Part shown: piece after piece, positions 59,502 to 64,000 of the stretch
Layout: each line of letters opens with the position of its first letter
Numbering within the stretch: position 1 is the first letter of the stretch
Source: Thunnus maccoyii
Taxonomy: Eukaryota > Chordata > Actinopteri > Scombriformes > Scombridae
Assembly: GCF_910596095.1 (NCBI RefSeq)
Contig: NC_056554.1
Span: 5,890,001 to 5,954,000 of the forward strand
Direction: 5' to 3'
Length of the DNA stretch: 64,000 nt
Notes under the pieces: model-generated
What the model was told of the DNA's origin: nothing
The model's input: only the letters and a program-made list of their open reading frames with translations
Database searches by the model: none
Program-made: the position numbers and the translations under genes

Positions 59502-62500
59502 CGTGCCTCAAATGCTGTGATGAATGAATTGATTTAATTAATTAGATTTACAAAGAATCACTGATAAAGAAATGACTTGTGTAGTTTATACAAAACATCA
59601 TACAGTGAAGTCAGTGAACAAGGTGAATCAGGATTTACAGCTTGCAGAAATACATTGACTGACTGACTGGCTGGTGGGCAACACAAGCTTGTTGTAACTG
59701 CTTAGCATTGATGTTAAATGACTACCTGACATACAAGCATATTGGGGATAATTTTCAAGATAACATGAAGGATTTTCTTACAAATCGGGAAGCAATTTCC
59801 TTAATTGTTAGTCAGCCACATTAACAATCCATAGTTGGTTAATCGTTAACAATTTATGAAATACAGTGTACATTTTTCCGCAATAAAATCATTTTAAACC
59901 ACTGTTGTGGCCTATAATCACTGCAAAATCAGTAGTGAATTAGGAATGAAGAACAGAATTAAAAATTAAATTACATAAATATTTTTCTCATTTAAAATGT
60001 GGAGCGCTGACCTCCGTCTGTTGCTATTCGCAGGACTTCCAGGCTTCATTAGAGGACATAGATTAAATAAGACCAGATCTGTTGGACATATCAAACAAAA
60101 AAAAATATAACCCATTTTTCCTCTATCAAAAGGGCCTTCAACAGTAAATGGTCTGTAACAATATTGAATGAATATAAAACAGGTTATCCACAACTGACTT
60201 CAGTCTTACTGGTTTTATATATAATAATATGGGGATTTTTAAAATTTGTGGGGTCCTTACAAGCGGTCAGAAAACACACCTGTAACTCCATCTTATTCAA
60301 CAGTAAGAGGCACCACGGAGTGGCGCAACTACAACAAATCCACAGTATCTTTTCTGACAGTTACACTGCACGTCCGTAGTCTTCTGCATTGTTGGGGAAT
60401 ATATTTTTAATTTCCATTAATTAATTAATGGTAATTAATCAATAACCAATTAATCACCAACATCACTGTTCCAAATAGTCCAAGATATTAATAAAGTAAA
60501 CTTAAGTGTTGTACATTTTGGCAACAAATGAAAGACTTCAAGGTCACATTCAACATCTTAACTCTGCTGACCGCTATAAGAACTCCATCTTCAAGCTATG
60601 TTACACACCAGGGTTTACTGTATATGTACACATGCCTCAGTCAAATGAAAAACAACTACTAAGATTAAAAAAATACACAAAAATCAATGTGTGCAATTTG
60701 TGATCAATAACAGAACTGTCAACAGTACATAAAGCCACATGATGTTCAACCCAAACTGTTTTGACCTAATGATTAGAAAACCCTGCAAAGAGACCATGCT
60801 GATTTGTTGACAGATGACTGTTGATTTAACACTTGAGTGTTTTTTCTGTGTGAACTCTCTGAAGGTGCTGCTCTATTTCCTACCACTTACTGAACCTGGA
60901 GACAATATAATAGCTGAGTTGTTCCACACTTTATAATACATACTAGGAACTAAAACAATAAGTGTTAGGTGTTGTCATGGTCAATTAGAGAAAGCTTCAC
61001 TCTGAGAAGAACTTAAGTTAACATAAGATGATACTCTACTCTCACTTTTAAAATGTTAATCTTTTGGTCCTTTTGTGTTGCAGCATGTTATCTGCATTTG
61101 AAACATGACCCTCATTTCAGCCAGTTGCCTTTCAAAATGGCTTTTTACTTTTGCCATTTGTCTCAGCTTGTATACGCTGTGGTTTGGAGACGACAGGCCA
61201 GTCTTCCTGTGTTCAAGCGAGGGGATATGTTTCCACCGGTGAAAACGTCTTCACAGTCGTTCACACCTTAGTCACAAGAGTGAAATGCTGAGAGCTGGCT
61301 AGTTTGAAAGGTGCTACCTGTGCTTATGTTTCTGGTCAGAAGAATCTATTAATAGGTCAGAGGGGATTTTTTAGCATGCTTTGTGTACTGTGTCTGTATC
61401 TAATGCTGCACATCACAGCTTCCTTTAACAGGGGGTAGTTTTCCATAGACTAGTTTGTGTTGTACATTTTGCCTTTTCTGTGTCATGTATTTTGTGAGGC
61501 TTACAGCTTCTAGCAGAAATGACAGAGAGAAGCTGTGCTCTCTTCTTTCCCTCTGCTATGCAAAATGCTGAATATTATTCTTTTAGTTATTTGTGGAGCA
61601 TTGTAACGTTGTAACTAACTAATGTTAATTATGCATCACCACAAACTTTTCCTGCTGTCAAAATCATTAGCTTTTATTTTGTTTTGCCTACTGCTGCACA
61701 TTAAAGGGCCAGAATGACTTCTGATAATCCACACAGCTCGCTGACCTTTTTATTGGAAGGACTTTATACCAAAGAAATAGTCCCCATGAAAAGTGCTCAC
61801 AGTGAGGTCCATGGATTATTCTGAGTGACAACAACACTGTTTTTGATGTTGAGCTCTTCAAAATTCTTTTTTCAAGCGATGTCTTTCACTGACTTTTGAC
61901 TTTTGTAGTTACATTCACCGAGTCAAGTTTTGAACTACACAAGATTGATTTCATACGTTGATGCATTATGGACCTGAAAATTCTTAACAAAGAGCTTGCA
62001 CAAGCTGCATTCTGAGTGATGCGGCTAGAGTCACTTTATCATGAAACAACAAGAGAAAGCAGACCTCTCCCACTCAAAACAATCTTGTTGACCAGTTCGA
62101 CAAAGCTTTATTTGAACTTTTACACCTATTCTTTCAGACAGGAATTCTCTGTCCTTCCTCTGTGAGCTATTCAAAGTTAGCACATTGCATTTTCTGTGCT
62201 TTTTCTTTCTTCAGTGTTTTTTTGTTTACTGCTGTGGTCATGGAAACGCTCTGATTAGCTTTAACCAGCCTATATTGCCTCCTTAAGAAATGAGATGGAT
62301 TACCTCCTGCACCTAGAGTATGTTCACCAGAGTTGCACGTTTGTGGCTGCTGGGCCAGGATGGTCTACTGGATTCATGCAAGACCCCAGTGCTGATAACT
62401 GAGCCAGGGCTGCAATTAATGGTTATTATACAACAGGTAGGTCCAACCAAGCAATCTGATTAGTCAACTAGACATTTAGAACATGCTCAAATCAGCATGA

Positions 62501-64000
62501 CAGCACACCTAGCCGTGCTCAAATGAAGAAAGCCTGATCACTAAAAAAATGACTCCGCCATTCATTAGAACTATAGACCGTGACGTCACGCTAACAACAA
62601 CAGTGCAACATCACTGCGGTGAAAACCCTTAGTGGAGTTTTGAGTTGTCTCTCTTTTATGTTTGTGAAACTGGATTGAACTGAACTGACTAGGGGTTGTG
62701 GGGAAAACAAAACAGACCCTTTACCGAATGGATTGAACTCTGAGACTGTGAGACGAGTTACACAGGCACACAGTCACGCACACACAAAACCCAAACTCGT
62801 CATCGTTACCTGGCACTCCCATACACAGCAAAACTTAGCCATTTTCACTTCTGTTGAGAGTATATCTCAGCTTCCACTTCGGCATCCTCCATCAGCTGCG
62901 CTGGTGTGTCAGTGACATGGCACTACTAGCTTAAAAATGTCTTTGAAGTTTGCAGACATAGTAGCTAAATCTGTCCATGGAAAAATTATTTTTTCAGCGG
63001 ATATCTTAGTTACAACGAGATTGAGCTAGCAAAGCAGTTCTGTTTATATGTGAGGTATTTATTCAGTTTGGGAAATGCCGTAACCTCCAGAAAACATTAG
63101 CTGAAGTTGGCTGGCTAAGTCAGCAGGGACTAGAAATCGTCTCTGTTGCTAGCTCGTTACTAAGGGTCTGCCTACTTGCTGTGTAGTAAACTAGGTTTTA
63201 TTATGTAGGATTCTACTGACGTGAGTGATTGTTTTCCAGGTATTAGTCATACCCCATGTATTTCCATGGAAACGGAGATAACACAAGCAAAAAGTTTTTT
63301 ATTCTTACAGCGAACTGCCTCACAATATGACTAAATTTTGTTTATATCTTTTATTTTGTTGGCAATGTTGTTTAATCGCAATATTATATTGCTTAATTTC
63401 ATTATTTATTAATCTGACAATTATTTTCTCGATTAATTGTTTAGTCTATAAAATGTCAGAAAATAGTGAAAAATGCCTGTTATAATTTCTTTGAGCCCCA
63501 AGTGACATCTTTAAATGTTTTGTTTTGTCCAATCAATGGTCCAACACATTTGAAATATCCACACTGTCAAACTGAGCCAAATCTGGCAGCCATGTTGGGC
63601 CACAATGAATTCTACAGCACTACCAGAGCACAGCTGGCACCAACACTCAGCAATAATCAACCCCACTGAGCTGGCAGCCTGGCATTGTTTGACTTCTAGT
63701 CTGTCACCATGGTTTACTCATTGGAGGGGTCACAGAAAAATGGGCCAGTCAAAGACAAATAAGTAATCACATATCACATTATTGTCATTTAGAGAGAACA
63801 GTCTTAACATCTTTAGCAAAGTGTAACAGCCAACTAACTGGCCTTGAAATGATTAGTTGATAAATTTATTAGTTGATGGATAGATAATTAATTAGCAAAT
63901 GTTTTGATAATGTATTAATTGTTTTTCTCATGTTTTGATTTTCTTTGTCTTATGTGTTACAAAATTTAATATTTTGGGGATTTGGACCTTGATAATTTGA
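59502..64000. other. Gene-free right end of the window
   Basis: No exon with Ig, membrane or ITIM features on either strand. About 61190-61400 repeats the block found at 8541-8765 downstream of NITR C. Several short TAATTAAT-rich tracts (60415-60460, 63380-63440, 63850-63920). Nothing else assignable. Confidence 0.5.

Noticed and set aside
1-64000. tRNA, rRNA, CRISPR array or bacterial operon features
   Set aside because: None seen; the window is vertebrate nuclear DNA with spliced genes.

Overview
The window reads as nuclear DNA of a bony fish, most likely a percomorph teleost. It is AT-rich, the genes are split by short GT-AG introns, and the mobile elements are of fish type (L2-type LINEs, Tc1-like and hAT-like DNA elements, DIRS/Ngaro retroelements). 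The genes form an immune-receptor cluster: novel immune-type receptors (NITRs, a fish-only family with a V domain, a six-cysteine I domain with a J-like strand, a membrane segment and often an ITIM tail), interleaved with a second family of single-V-domain receptors that I cannot match to a named family.

Layout. 1-10.4 kb: three NITR genes on the minus strand (A 1520-3442, B 5306-7175, C 8929-10378), all with an intact cytoplasmic ITIM; A and B are a tandem duplication. 10.4-20.6 kb: no whole gene; a DNA element (11.07-12.42 kb), an orphan ITIM exon (16.9 kb), an L2 fragment and an old DIRS-like fossil (17.8-19.5 kb). 20.6-41.4 kb: the single-V family on the minus strand: orphan tail exons (20.6 kb), gene G (23.1-24.3 kb, with a doubled last exon), V-exon scraps, pseudogene H (start codon hit by a young 5-kb Ngaro-like element, 26.1-31.1 kb), gene I (32.8-34.0 kb, inhibitory type) and gene K (40.0-41.4 kb, activating type, Lys in the membrane segment). 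41.4-47.3 kb: repeats, a perfect 31-bp palindrome, and a Tc1-like element with an L2 fragment inside it. 47.3-49.4 kb: NITR D on the plus strand, with Arg in the membrane segment and no ITIM. 51.6-54.4 kb: NITR E, minus strand, two ITIMs. 56.3-59.5 kb: pseudo-NITR F, wrecked by a LINE. 59.5-64 kb: no gene seen, but one stretch copies the flank downstream of NITR C.

How they work together (inference from the families): ITIM-bearing receptors (A, B, C, E, I) would recruit SHP-type phosphatases and inhibit lymphoid cells, while D and K carry a basic residue in the membrane and lack a usable ITIM, as expected of partners of DAP12-like adaptors. Both families would therefore hold inhibitory/activating pairs, as NK-receptor clusters do. 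Seven gene models (A, B, C, D, E, G, I) close in frame with matching exon phases. Exon borders were read by eye from splice signals and family exon lengths; no transcript data were available.
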